From DASQMT01 sp963827335 (GTDB taxonomy: Bacteria; Actinomycetota; Thermoleophilia; Solirubrobacterales; Solirubrobacteraceae): a stretch of 64,000 nucleotides of DNA. Where the stretch lies: positions 62,001 through 126,000 of the forward strand of contig CAWHAP010000009.1 of assembly GCA_963827335.1 (NCBI GenBank), given 5' to 3'. Shown one piece after another: positions 53,808 to 62,418 of the stretch; within the stretch, counting starts at the first letter, position 1; each line of letters starts with the position of its first letter. A program made the translations under genes and the position numbers. The notes under the pieces are model-generated. The model was not told where the DNA came from. It made no database searches and saw nothing but the letters and a program-made list of their open reading frames with translations.

Positions 53808-54952
53808 CGCGTGGCGCAGCGGCGGGCGTCGGCGCCCTTGCGGCAGCCCTCGAGCCGGCGCGCGGCCCTGCGGAAGACCGCCAGGGCGGGCGCCGAGACC
53901 GGCGTGTCCCCGCGCAGGCGCCGCAGGCCCGACCAGGCGAACGAGCTCGGCCCGATCTCGTCCGAGAGCCATGTGTACCAGAGCACCTTGCCGATGCGCA
54001 GCGCCCTGCGCTCGCGCACGAGCAGCCGCAGGGCGGTGCGCAGCTTGGCGGCCTGCCCGCGGTCGGTCGTCTCGAAGCCGGACGGGCGCGGGACCTTGCC
54101 CTTCGCCGCCGGCCACGACAGCTCGGTGAGCCAGATCGGCGTGCGCCCGTCGCCGGCGCGCCGCATCTCCCGCCGCGCGTAGCGGACGAGCCGCACGACG
54201 TCCGCGGGCCGGCGCGTGTAGGGGTGCAGCGCGACCGCGTCGAAGTGCCCGCGGCCCCCGGCCTCGTAGATCCTGCGCAGCGCCGTCCAGCTCACGTTCG
54301 GCAGGCCGGCAAGCACGACCTCGGCGCCCGGGTCGGCCGCCGCCAGCGCGGCGTCGGCGGCCTTCAGCAGCCGCACGTAGGGGCGGGCGAACGGCTGCGC
54401 AGACCAGTACCGCGTGAGGTTCGGCTCGTTCCAGATCTGCCACGCCCGCACGGGCACCCGCGGCAGGTCGGGACGCTCCGCCCACAGCGACCCCTGCGGA
54501 CCGTAGCGGCCGGCGAGCGCCGCCACGAACCGCCCGAAGGTGGCGGGATCGGCGGGCGGGGACGTGATGTCGCCCGGGGTGCTCGCGGCCCATCCCGGCG
54601 TCGCCTGCACGACCGGCAGGACCGGCAGGCCGCGCGCCGCGGCGCCCGCGATCAGCGTGTCGAGCGCCGTGAAGTCGGTCGGGATCCCGCCCACGTCGCG
54701 GAACCGCGGGGAGTCCGCCGGCGGCACCTCGGCGGCGCTGCCGTAGGGCTGCAGCTCGTACCAGCGCACCGCGGTCCGCACCGACTCGACGCCCGCGCCC
54801 ACCATGGCGTCGTACTCGCCGGCGTGGGTCGCGGTCAGGGGCCCGTCGGCGACGACGCCGAGCCAGCCCGGCGGGACGCGCCGCTCGGCGGCCTGCGCGG
54901 GGGCGGCGGCCAGGACCAGCAGCGTGGCGAGCAGGAGCGGGAGGCGCCTCAT
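53804..54952 (-). CDS. Secreted GH39/GH5-like glycoside hydrolase
   Basis: A 382-residue exported (beta/alpha)8 enzyme with signal peptide (LPLLLATLLVLAAAPAQA). Acid/base Glu in VRAWQIWNEPNLTRYW and nucleophile Glu in PIWLTELSWPAAKG (clan A spacing). LHPYTRRPADVVRLV lines the barrel. The substrate is probably a cell-wall or exopolysaccharide glycan. Last gene of the operon beginning at 59944; ATG overlaps the cyclase stop by 4 bases. Confidence 0.88.
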   Translation of the reverse strand: MRRLPLLLATLLVLAAAPAQAAERRVPPGWLGVVADGPLTATHAGEYDAMVGAGVESVRTAVRWYELQPYGSAAEVPPADSPRFRDVGGIPTDFTALDTLIAGAAARGLPVLPVVQATPGWAASTPGDITSPPADPATFGRFVAALAGRYGPQGSLWAERPDLPRVPVRAWQIWNEPNLTRYWSAQPFARPYVRLLKAADAALAAADPGAEVVLAGLPNVSWTALRRIYEAGGRGHFDAVALHPYTRRPADVVRLVRYARREMRRAGDGRTPIWLTELSWPAAKGKVPRPSGFETTDRGQAAKLRTALRLLVRERRALRIGKVLWYTWLSDEIGPSSFAWSGLRRLRGDTPVSAPALAVFRRAARRLEGCRKGADARRCATR

Positions 54953-56724
54953 GCAGGCGGCGAGTGTAGGGCCGCCGGGGCGGGCGACTCGCGCAGGCCC
55001 CAGACGCGGATGCCGTGCTCGCGCCCGCGGACCTCCAGCTCGGAGACGAACTCGAGCTCCTCCGGCGCGTGTCGCAGCCGGTCGCGCGTCGGCTCGCCGA
55101 CGAACAGCTGGTACGGCGTGCCCTTGGTCATGCCCTCCAGCCGGGCCGCGGTGTTCGTGGTGTCGCCGATCGCCGCGTACTCGAGCCGCCGCGCCGAGCC
55201 GACGTTGCCCGACATCACCGGTCCCGAGTGCAGCCCGATGCCCATCTTGAAGCCGTCGCCGTGGCCGCGCTCCCGGATCCAGGCGTTGAACGCCTCGAGC
55301 CGCTGGAGCATCGCGCGGGCGGCGTCGAGCGCCCGGTCGGCGTGGTCGGCCGACGCCACGGGCGCGCCGAACACGGCCATGATCCCGTCGCCCATGTAGG
55401 CGACGAGGGTGCCGCCGTGGTCGAGGATCGCGTCGCTCATCCCGGTCAGGTAGCGGTTGAGCACCTCGATCACCTGCTCCGGGTCGCGGGCCTCCGCGAA
55501 CGAGGTGAAGCCGCGCAGGTCGCTGAACAGCACCGTCGCGTCCATGCGCTCGCCGCCGAGGCGCGGGTCGCCCTCCTCGGTCGCCCGCGTCAGCACCTGG
55601 TCGACGACCGCGTCGGGCACGAAGCGGGAGAACACGTCGCGCGTGCGGGCGCGCTCGAACGCGGCGGTCAGCCAGTGGACGAGCAGCGTCCCGACGAAGC
55701 CGATGCCGAGCCCGGCGAGCGGGGCGACCACGGGAAGGATCCAGCCGGCGCCGAACAGCAGCTGCGCGCACAGCGCGTAGGCGACGCCCGCGGCGAGCGC
55801 GATGACGATCCCCCACCACGGGCGCAGGAACAGGGCGAGGAGCGGCGCCAGCAGCGCGAGCGCCAGCGCGATGGCGAGGTTGTCGCCCTCGCCGGTGGCG
55901 CGCAGGGGCGCGCCGCGCAGCAGCGTGTCGATCGCGGTGGCGTGGATCTCGGGGCCCGCCATCGTGTTGCCGGGCCAGGAGACGGGATGGGTGTCCTGGA
56001 GCACGGGCGCGGTCGCGCCGATCACCACGATCTTGCCGGCGAACGCGGCGCGCGGGACCTCGCCCTGGGCGACGTCGGAGAACGACACGCGGCGCAGGTG
56101 GCGCGGCGGGCCGAGGAAGTCGATCCACATGCCGTCGCCGCCCATGCGGTCGAACGGGATCGGCCGGCCCAGCCGCTTGACGGCGGCGACGGCGAGCGTG
56201 TCGAGGCCGTTGATCTGCGGCGGCAGGCGCCGGAAGACGCCGCCGGTGTCCTCGGGGAACAGGCCGTTGCCGGACTCGGCGCGGGCGTAGGCGAGCGCCT
56301 CGCCGCCGCCGAACACGTTGGACTCGCCGCGGTCGCCGGTCTCCGTCGTGCTGAAGACGACGTTGCCCGCCGCGCGCGACGCCGCGATCAGGCGGTTGTC
56401 GGCGCGCACGTTCGCCGACGGCTCGGTGAACTGGATGTCGTACACGATCACGGCGGGGTCGCCGGCCGAGACCTGCTCCAGCGCGGCGGCGAACCGGTTG
56501 CGGGAGAACGGCCACCGCTTGCCGAACTCGTCGAACGTCTTGTCGTCGACGCTCACCACGAGGAACCGGTCCGGCACCGGCTGCTCGCCGCGCAGCACGA
56601 AGCGCGTGTCGACGGTGCTGAGCTCGAGCCGGTCGAGCAGCCCGGCGGACTCGATCACGCACGCCAGCGCCGCGGCGACGATCGCCACGCCGATCAGCAT
56701 GCGGACGCGCAGCGCGCGGGTCAT
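54949..56724 (-). CDS. CHASE2 adenylate/guanylate cyclase
   Basis: A 591-residue membrane cyclase. One N-terminal helix (MLIGVAIVAAALACVIES), extracytoplasmic CHASE2 sensor (about 30-290, DTRFVLRGEQPVPDRFLVVS; VYDIQFTEPS; VIGATAPVLQDTHPVS), three helices (about 290-360), then a class III catalytic domain: metal-binding Asp in ATVLFSDLRGFTSFAE and the second in YMGDGIMAVFG, with VGSARRLEYAAIGDTTNTAA for transition-state and base recognition. All key residues are intact. CHASE2 and FecR-like proteins are encoded together here, implying a shared outside signal passed to cyclic nucleotide. Confidence 0.95.
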   Translation of the reverse strand: MTRALRVRMLIGVAIVAAALACVIESAGLLDRLELSTVDTRFVLRGEQPVPDRFLVVSVDDKTFDEFGKRWPFSRNRFAAALEQVSAGDPAVIVYDIQFTEPSANVRADNRLIAASRAAGNVVFSTTETGDRGESNVFGGGEALAYARAESGNGLFPEDTGGVFRRLPPQINGLDTLAVAAVKRLGRPIPFDRMGGDGMWIDFLGPPRHLRRVSFSDVAQGEVPRAAFAGKIVVIGATAPVLQDTHPVSWPGNTMAGPEIHATAIDTLLRGAPLRATGEGDNLAIALALALLAPLLALFLRPWWGIVIALAAGVAYALCAQLLFGAGWILPVVAPLAGLGIGFVGTLLVHWLTAAFERARTRDVFSRFVPDAVVDQVLTRATEEGDPRLGGERMDATVLFSDLRGFTSFAEARDPEQVIEVLNRYLTGMSDAILDHGGTLVAYMGDGIMAVFGAPVASADHADRALDAARAMLQRLEAFNAWIRERGHGDGFKMGIGLHSGPVMSGNVGSARRLEYAAIGDTTNTAARLEGMTKGTPYQLFVGEPTRDRLRHAPEELEFVSELEVRGREHGIRVWGLRESPAPAALHSPPA

Positions 56725-57113
56725 GCCCCGGCGGCGACGGCCAGGCCGAACAGCACGAGCAGGTGGAAGCTCTGGTCCACGGCGAGCATCAGCATGCCTG
56801 GCGCGGGCTCAGCGCGCTTGACCCGGCGCACGTAGGTGCCGAGCAGGCGCCCGTCGTCCTGCACGAGGTGGGGGAGGAAGACGCCGGCCGCGAGCGCGGC
56901 GATGCCCGCCGCGCCGAGCTCGCCCGCGAGCCAGACGAGCGCGGGCGCGAAGGCGAGCGTGTAGGTCGCGGCGTGCGAGACGAGCGCGCGCCGGCTCAGC
57001 GGGTCGCGCCCGAGGCCGGCGCGCTTGTGCGTCGCCTGCCAGTCCGTCTGGAGCAGGAAGTCGCCGACCGCGTGGCACACGACCAGCACCGCGAAGACCT
57101 CCACCCACGCCAC
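56721..57113 (-). CDS. DUF3307 membrane protein
   Basis: A 130-residue protein with about four membrane helices. DUF3307 start VCHAVGDFLLQTDWQATHKR, then ALVSHAATYTLAFAPALVW, HLVQDDGRLL and LAVDQSFHLLVLFGLAV. The pattern of His and Asp inside helices is characteristic of the family, whose role is unknown. GTG start, 3 bases after the FecR gene, ATGA overlap with the cyclase gene. Confidence 0.88.
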   Translation of the reverse strand: MAWVEVFAVLVVCHAVGDFLLQTDWQATHKRAGLGRDPLSRRALVSHAATYTLAFAPALVWLAGELGAAGIAALAAGVFLPHLVQDDGRLLGTYVRRVKRAEPAPGMLMLAVDQSFHLLVLFGLAVAAGA

Positions 57114-57116
57114 GGC

Positions 57117-57800
57117 TCAGCGACCGGGCCGGGCGACGTAGGCACCGCCCGCCTGCACCACGAACGAGCCGGGCGCCCCCGCCGCCGGGGACGGGGGCGG
57201 CGTCCCCGGGACGTCGGGCGCCGGCGCGGACTCCTCCGGCGGCGCGGGCGGGGGCGGGTCGGTGAAGTCCTCGACCTCGACGGTGCCGCGCACGACGCGG
57301 GTGACGGTCCCGTCGCAGCGGTCCTCGGTGAGCCACCTCGTGCCGCGCACCGTGGCGGCGGAGTAGTGACCCGCGGTCCGGAAGCGGCCGTGCCCGTCGC
57401 CCCACAGGCGGCGGACGCGCTTGCGCTTGCGCTGCCGTGCGGCGCTCGCCCGCCCGCATGTCGCGCGGAACGTCGGGCCCGTCAGCTCGAGCGTCGCGAC
57501 CGGCGCGCCGCGCCGGGGCTGCGTGACCCTGAACTTCCCCTCGGAGAACTCGGCGCTCCAGGTGCGGCCGCGGGCGGCGCGCGCCACCGTCAGCCGGACG
57601 CGGCCGGCCTGTGCGTCGACCGTCGTGCCGACCGGGAGCCGCTCCGCGCCGTGCAGCCGGCGGTACGGCGCGCCCTCCGCGCGCACCGACACGCTGCCCG
57701 AGACGCGTTCGAGCACCACCGCCGCCCCGCGCTCGGGGACCGGCGCCTGGCCGGCGGAGGCCGCCGCGAGCACGGCCGCGAGGAGCGCCCCCAGGCTCAC
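57117..57800 (-). CDS. Secreted FecR-like protein
   Basis: A 227-residue exported protein: signal peptide SLGALLAAVLAAASAG, then a FecR-type beta domain (LERVSGSVSVRAEGAPYRRL; VGTTVDAQAGRVRLTVA; GKFRVTQPR), and a C-terminal half RLWGDGHGRFRTAGHYSAAT, VRGTRWLTEDRCDGTVTRVV that matches the C-terminus of its upstream neighbour, ending in a Pro-rich tail. GTG start overlapping the upstream stop (GTGA). Probably a periplasm/wall-side ligand or scaffold for the CHASE2 cyclase; inference. Confidence 0.82.
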   Translation of the reverse strand: MSLGALLAAVLAAASAGQAPVPERGAAVVLERVSGSVSVRAEGAPYRRLHGAERLPVGTTVDAQAGRVRLTVARAARGRTWSAEFSEGKFRVTQPRRGAPVATLELTGPTFRATCGRASAARQRKRKRVRRLWGDGHGRFRTAGHYSAATVRGTRWLTEDRCDGTVTRVVRGTVEVEDFTDPPPPAPPEESAPAPDVPGTPPPSPAAGAPGSFVVQAGGAYVARPGR

Positions 57801-59944
57801 TTGCGCCGGGCGCGGACGAGGATCTGCCCGCCGGCGCGGATGCGCTTGACCTTGACGCGCGGCCGGATCAGGTCCTCGACGTCGACCTTGCCGCGCTCGA
57901 CCCGCACGAGCGTCCCGTCGCAGCGGTCGGCGGTCAGCCACTTCGTGCCGCGCACCGTCGCGGCGCCGTAGCGGCCCTTGGTGCGGAAGCGGCCGCGGCC
58001 GTCGCCCCACAGCTTCCGGGGCGGCTTGCGGCCCTTCGACCGCTTGCGCTGCGCGGCGCTGGCCACCGCGCCGGCCCGCCTGGCCGCGGCGCGCTTGCCG
58101 CAGGCGGCGAACGAGCCGCCCGAGAGCCGCAGCGTCGTGATCGGCACCTTGCCCTTGCCCTGGTGGAAGATGAAGCGGCCGGCGTAGAAGACGGCGCCGT
58201 CGAGCCGGCCGGTCGCGTCGTGCAGGACGGTCAGCAGCACCCGGCCCCGGCGCGCGTCGATCTCGGTGCCGTTCGGGATCGCGCTCACGTCGGTGATCGG
58301 GACGAACTTCCTCGTGCCCGGCAGCCGGACGCGGACGATGCCGCGCTTGGGTGTCGCGACGCCCTGGCGGCCCAGCACGGGCTGCGGGACCGGGCGCGTG
58401 GCGGGCGTGACGACGATGCCCGTGGTCGCGGTCGCGGTGCCGCCGCGCGGGTCGGTCACGCGCACGCCGGCGGTGTAGGTCCCCGGCGCGGGGAAGCTCC
58501 GCAGCGCGAGCGGGTTCGCGCCCCCGTCGAACTCGTAGCTGCCGTTGCCGTCGAGGTCGAAGGCGAACCGCAGCGCCTCGCCCTCGGGATCGGATGAGCC
58601 CACCGCGTCGAAGGTCGCCGGCGCGCCCGCGACGATCGTGGCCGGCGCGGCGAGCGCTGCGCTGGGGGCGGCGTTGCCGGCGTGGCGCGTCACGATCGCG
58701 GCGGTCGGGGAGCCGAGGACGCCCGCCGTGTAGGTGGTGCCGGACGGTCCCGCCGCCGCCGCGAGCGCCTCGGCGACCGGCGGGAACGTGCGCCAGCCGG
58801 GCGGGGAGCCGCCCAGCGCGGGTTCCGGGATCCCGCCCGCGTCGACGGACGCGAGCATGAGCCGGAACGGTCCTCGACCGGGTCCCGCTGCGCCCGCCAG
58901 CACGGCGCGGCCGCCGGTCAGCGCGACGGCGCGGGCGGCGGCGGCGTCGTTCTCGCCTCCCATCCGCTCGTACGTGGCACCCGCGTTGCCGAACGTGGGA
59001 TCGGCGGACCCGCTCGCGAGCCGCCGCGCGACGACCGCGTACGCCTCGCCGTCGCCCGCGCTCCCCGCGGCGGTGACGCGGCCGAGCCCGTCGACGGCGA
59101 CGTCGCTGAAGCGGCCGGCCGTGTTGCCGCCCGGCGCGGCGCCGACCGGGCTCACCGTGCTCAGCAGCCCGCCGGCCGCCGAGACGCGCGCGAGTGCCGG
59201 GCTCGTCTGGCCGGCGCCGAAGGCCCAGCCGGCGAGCGTGATCGTGCCGCCCGCGTCGACCGCCATCGCCTGCGCCCGCGCGTCGGTGCCGATGACGATG
59301 TCGCGGACGCCGCCGGGCGCGAACGTCGCGTCGAGGGCGCCGTCCACGAACCGGGCGACGAAGAAGACGTCCTGCGGGATCCCGGCGAGCGTGTGCCAGC
59401 CGGCGACCAGGACGGTCCGGTCGTCGACCACGTGGACGGCGGTCGCCTCGCCGGCGGTGCTGCCGATGGTCGCGACGGCGCCCGGCACGCCGTTCGCGTC
59501 GAACCGGTGCAGGATCGGGACCACCGGCGCGGTCGTCGCGACCTGCTGGTCCCCGGCGGCGAGGATCCCGCCGGTGCTGTCCAGCGCCACGTCGTGCAGG
59601 CGGATCGACGTGCCGGCAGGGATGCGGCGGACGCCGCTGCCGCCCAAGCCGAAGGACGGGTCGAGCGCCCCCGCGGGCGTGAGCTGCGCGAGCACCGCCT
59701 CGGGAGCGGACGCCCCGTTGAGCGCGTAGCCGGCGGCCAGGACGCGCCCGTCCGGCCGGACCGTCACGGCCTCGAAGCGCGCGGCGCCGGCGCCGACGGC
59801 CGGCTGGGCGATCCCGTCACCGTCGAAGCCCGCGTCGAGGTCGCCGAGCCGGGCCTGGGCCGCGGGCACGAGCGCGAGGACCAGCACGCAGGCGGCGGCC
59901 AGCGCGCGGCGTCCTTGCTTGGGCGAACGGGGCATCCTTGTCAT
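57797..59944 (-). CDS. Secreted delta-60-repeat beta-propeller with PKD and FecR-like domains
   Basis: A 715-residue exported protein. Signal peptide (LAAACVLVLALVPAAQA), then delta-60 (DUF5122-like) repeats, RLGDLDAGFDGDGIAQPAVG and later ALDPSFGLGGSGV, ADPTFGNAG and related units, forming a propeller (about 20-420); a PKD-like Ig domain (AFDLDGNGSYEFDGG, VRVTDPRGGTA); and a C-terminal FecR-like domain ending KLWGDGRGRFRTKGRYGAAT with LTADRCDGTLVRVERGKV. Starts at 59959 or 59935 are possible. First gene of a five-gene operon. Likely an outside binding or structural protein. Confidence 0.88.
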   Translation of the reverse strand: MTRMPRSPKQGRRALAAACVLVLALVPAAQARLGDLDAGFDGDGIAQPAVGAGAARFEAVTVRPDGRVLAAGYALNGASAPEAVLAQLTPAGALDPSFGLGGSGVRRIPAGTSIRLHDVALDSTGGILAAGDQQVATTAPVVPILHRFDANGVPGAVATIGSTAGEATAVHVVDDRTVLVAGWHTLAGIPQDVFFVARFVDGALDATFAPGGVRDIVIGTDARAQAMAVDAGGTITLAGWAFGAGQTSPALARVSAAGGLLSTVSPVGAAPGGNTAGRFSDVAVDGLGRVTAAGSAGDGEAYAVVARRLASGSADPTFGNAGATYERMGGENDAAAARAVALTGGRAVLAGAAGPGRGPFRLMLASVDAGGIPEPALGGSPPGWRTFPPVAEALAAAAGPSGTTYTAGVLGSPTAAIVTRHAGNAAPSAALAAPATIVAGAPATFDAVGSSDPEGEALRFAFDLDGNGSYEFDGGANPLALRSFPAPGTYTAGVRVTDPRGGTATATTGIVVTPATRPVPQPVLGRQGVATPKRGIVRVRLPGTRKFVPITDVSAIPNGTEIDARRGRVLLTVLHDATGRLDGAVFYAGRFIFHQGKGKVPITTLRLSGGSFAACGKRAAARRAGAVASAAQRKRSKGRKPPRKLWGDGRGRFRTKGRYGAATVRGTKWLTADRCDGTLVRVERGKVDVEDLIRPRVKVKRIRAGGQILVRARRK

Positions 59945-60030
59945 GGAACCTGCGCGCACGCTAACGGAGCGGGCGACCGGCGGACGTGGAGTTCTTCACA
60001 TCGCCCGGGATGCATAGACTCGCGCGGTCC

Positions 60031-61209
60031 ATGGCCGGCCGCGTCGCACTCGTGCACGACTTCCTGCTCGACGTGCGCGGCGCGGAGCGCGTGTTCGCGG
60101 CCATGTGCGACGCGTGGCCGGACGCCGACGTGTTCACCGCCGTCTACGACGAGGAGGGCACGGAGGGGCGCTTCGCCGACCGCCACCCGCAGACGTCGTT
60201 CCTCCAGCGCCTGCGGCCGACGGCCCGGACCTTCCGGCCCCTGCTGCCGCTCTACCCGCACGCGATCGAGTCGTTCGACCTGCGCGAGTACGACGCCGTG
60301 GTGTCGTCGTCCAGCGCGTGGGCGCACGGGGTCCTGGTGGACCCGGGCGCGGTCCACGTCTGCTACTGCCACAACCCGTTCCGGTACGCCTGGACGGAGC
60401 GCGAGGCGACGCTGCGCGCCCGCCACCCGCTCGCGCGGCTGCCGCTGCGGATGCTGCTCAACCGCTGGCGCCAGTGGGACTGGATCGCGGCCCAGCGCGT
60501 CGATCGCTACGTCGCGAACTCGCACGTGACCGCGGCGCGCGTGCGGCGCTACTTCGGGCGCGAGGCCACCGTCCTCTACCCGCCGGTCGAGACCGCCCGC
60601 TTCGCGGCCGCGCCGGTCGTCGGCACGGCCTACATGGTCCTGGCCGAGCTCATGGCCCACAAGCGGATCGACGTCGCCGTGCGGGCCTTCAACGCGCTGC
60701 GGCTGCCGCTCGTCATCGTCGGCGACGGGCCCGAGCTGCGGCGCCTGCGCCGGCTGGCCGGCCCGACGGTCACGTTCACGGGGCGGGTCAGCGACGAGCG
60801 CGTCGCCCAGCTGCTCGCGGCCTCGCGCGCGCTCGTCGTGACCGCCACGGAGGAGTTCGGGATCGCCGCCGTCGAGGCGCTCGCGGCCGGGCGGCCCGTC
60901 ATCGCCCTCGGCGCGGGCGGGGTGCGCGAGAGCGTGACCGAGGGCGTGACCGGCACGTTCTTCGACCGCGCCGAGCCCGAGGCGCTCGCCGAGGCCGTCC
61001 TGGCCTTCGACGCGCTCGCCATCGACCCGGGCGCCTGCCGCGCGGCGGCCGAGCGCTTCGGCGCCGAGCGGTTCCGCGCCGACCTGCGCCGGATCGTCGA
61101 CGAGGCGATGCGCGCGGACCGGGCGCCGCGGCCGGAGGAACGGCTCAACCGCGGGCTTGCGGGCCTTCCGGGCAGGCGTCAGGCCCGCCGCGGCGAACGT
61201 GCTGCATGA
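60031..61209 (+). CDS. GT4 family glycosyltransferase
   Basis: A 392-residue GT-B enzyme. N-domain begins VALVHDFLLDVRGAERVFAA with a Gly-rich acceptor loop, SSSSAWAHGVLVDPGAVHVC, CHNPFRYAW; C-domain RVDRYVANSHVTAARVRRYF, PPVETARF, FTGRVSDERVAQLLAASRAL, EEFGIAAVEALAAGRPVIAL. This matches WbaZ/mannosyltransferase-like GT4 enzymes of surface polysaccharide synthesis. ATG at 60031 chosen over 59986 because the barrel strand begins there; TAGACT at 60015-60020 is a possible -10. Confidence 0.93.
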   Translation: MAGRVALVHDFLLDVRGAERVFAAMCDAWPDADVFTAVYDEEGTEGRFADRHPQTSFLQRLRPTARTFRPLLPLYPHAIESFDLREYDAVVSSSSAWAHGVLVDPGAVHVCYCHNPFRYAWTEREATLRARHPLARLPLRMLLNRWRQWDWIAAQRVDRYVANSHVTAARVRRYFGREATVLYPPVETARFAAAPVVGTAYMVLAELMAHKRIDVAVRAFNALRLPLVIVGDGPELRRLRRLAGPTVTFTGRVSDERVAQLLAASRALVVTATEEFGIAAVEALAAGRPVIALGAGGVRESVTEGVTGTFFDRAEPEALAEAVLAFDALAIDPGACRAAAERFGAERFRADLRRIVDEAMRADRAPRPEERLNRGLAGLPGRRQARRGERAA

Positions 61210-61388
61210 GGCCGGTCGCGGACGTGGAACCTAAAAGTTCCGTGAGTCCGTAACCTAACGAGGTTCCGGGGGTTTACGTTCCTGGTGGGCCGCTCGGTGG
61301 AAGCACCGCTGGAGCGGCACGGGGGATGAGGCATCTGGGCGCCGGCGCGGAAGCGGCGAGCGATCCCCTGCAGAGTAGCGGAGCCGGC
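61210..61388 (+). other. Structured intergenic region upstream of sigma factor gene
   Basis: No gene is supported. Several inverted repeats occur: GGAAC/GTTCC at 61226-61241, AACCT/AGGTT at 61252-61265, and CCGCTC/GAGCGG at 61290-61317 enclosing CGGTG/CACCG. GGAACC with CCGTAA about 17 bases on could be an ECF-type promoter, weak. The region may be a 3' UTR, a regulatory leader or a small RNA. Confidence 0.3.
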
Positions 61389-61409
61389 AGTTGCGCCGGC
61401 AACTTTTTT
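61389..61409 (+). terminator. Intrinsic terminator
   Basis: AGTTGC (61389-61394), loop GCCG, GCAACT (61399-61404), then TTTTTT: a textbook 6-pair hairpin and T-tract. It overlaps the start of the sigma factor promoter (-35 at 61391), so it isolates that promoter from upstream transcription. Confidence 0.75.
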
Positions 61410-61418
61410 GGCTATAAT
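61391..61418 (+). promoter_or_regulatory. Sigma-70 promoter TTGCGC-N16-TATAAT
   Basis: Consensus -10 TATAAT at 61413-61418, the only perfect one noticed in this GC-rich window; -35 TTGCGC at 61391-61396, 16-base spacer. Transcription would begin near 61425, leaving a leader of about 50 bases before the TTG at 61477. Confidence 0.8.
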
Positions 61419-61476
61419 TCCGACTTGGAGAGTTGGTTTTTCTCCGAGACCGGAACTGACACGAAGAAGGCACATC

Positions 61477-62370
61477 TTGTCCACGACGTACATGGAGAAC
61501 ACGACGCGCCAGAAGGACACCGAACAGCAGTACCAGGCAGACGTGGATCCCACGCTGGATTCCCTGCAGCTCCTGCTCCGCGAGGCGGGCCGCTTCACGC
61601 TGCTCACCCCCGCTGAGGAGATCGAGCTCGCGAAGCGGATCGAGAAGGGCGACCTCGTCGCCAAGGAGCGCATGATCAACTCGAACCTGCGTCTCGTGGT
61701 GGCCAACGCGCGCCGATACCAGGGCCAGGGCCTCGCCCTCGGCGACCTCATCCAGGAGGGCATGCTGGGGCTGATCCGCGCCGTCGAGAAGTTCGACTGG
61801 CGCAAGGGCTTCCGGTTCTCGACCTACGCGACCCTGTGGATCCGTCAGGCGATCCAGCGCGGCCTGGAGAACACCAGCCGCACGATCCGCCTGCCCGTCC
61901 ACGTCGCGCAGCGCTCTCGCAAGGTGGGGCGGATCGAGCGCGAGCTGACCACGAAGCTCGGCCACGAGCCGACCGACGAGGAGATCGCCGAGGCGGCGGA
62001 CCTCCCGCTGGCCGACGTGATCGAGATCCGCAAGGCGGACCGCGCGGTCGTCTCGCTCGACAAGCCGGTGGGCGACGACGGGGACACCTCGTTCGGCGAT
62101 CTGCTCGCCATCGAGACCGCCCCGGTCGACGAGGAGGTCCAGGAGAAGCTCAAGTCCGAGACGCTCCTGACCGCCATCGCCGAGCTGCCGGAGCCCGAGC
62201 GCAACGTCATCGAGATGCGCTTCGGCGCCGGTGACCAGGAGCCGCAGACGCTGTCGCAGGCCGGCAAGAAGCTCGGCGTGTCGACGGAGCGCGCCCGCCA
62301 GCTCGAGGAGCGCGCCCTGCGCAAGCTCAGCCAGCGCCCGGAGCTCATCGCGCTCCGCGAGGCGGCCTAG
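61477..62370 (+). CDS. RNA polymerase sigma-70 factor (RpoD/HrdB-like, group 1 or 2)
   Basis: A 297-residue sigma factor. Region 1.2 PTLDSLQLLLREAGRFTLLT; region 2 with NSNLRLVVANARRYQGQGLA, LGDLIQEGMLGLIRAVEKFD and FSTYATLWIRQAIQRGLEN (-10 recognition and melting); region 3 KVGRIERELTTKLGHEPTDE; region 4 HTH GKKLGVSTERARQLEERALR for -35. Region 1.1 is absent. The TTG at 61477 has AGAAGG 6 bases upstream, so it is preferred; ATG 61492 has no ribosome site. A strong own promoter and the two bounding terminators suggest a major housekeeping or stationary-phase sigma. Confidence 0.95.
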   Translation: MSTTYMENTTRQKDTEQQYQADVDPTLDSLQLLLREAGRFTLLTPAEEIELAKRIEKGDLVAKERMINSNLRLVVANARRYQGQGLALGDLIQEGMLGLIRAVEKFDWRKGFRFSTYATLWIRQAIQRGLENTSRTIRLPVHVAQRSRKVGRIERELTTKLGHEPTDEEIAEAADLPLADVIEIRKADRAVVSLDKPVGDDGDTSFGDLLAIETAPVDEEVQEKLKSETLLTAIAELPEPERNVIEMRFGAGDQEPQTLSQAGKKLGVSTERARQLEERALRKLSQRPELIALREAA

Positions 62371-62380
62371 GCACTGCATT

Positions 62381-62402
62381 CCGCCGGCATGGATGCCGGC
62401 GG
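62381..62402 (+). terminator. Terminator hairpin after sigma factor gene
   Basis: CCGCCGGCAT, GG, ATGCCGGCGG: ten perfect pairs with a 2-base centre, followed by a pyrimidine-rich GCTTCTCCTCTTCC. It lies 10 bases after the sigma stop and also downstream of the convergent lipoprotein gene, so it may serve both strands. Confidence 0.72.
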
Positions 62403-62418
62403 GCTGCTTCTCCTCTTC

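Noticed and set aside
61226..61265. LexA or ECF sites upstream of the sigma gene
   Set aside because: GAAC...GTTC has the wrong spacing for LexA, and the GGAACC/CCGTAA pair is only a weak ECF match; kept as structured intergenic sequence.
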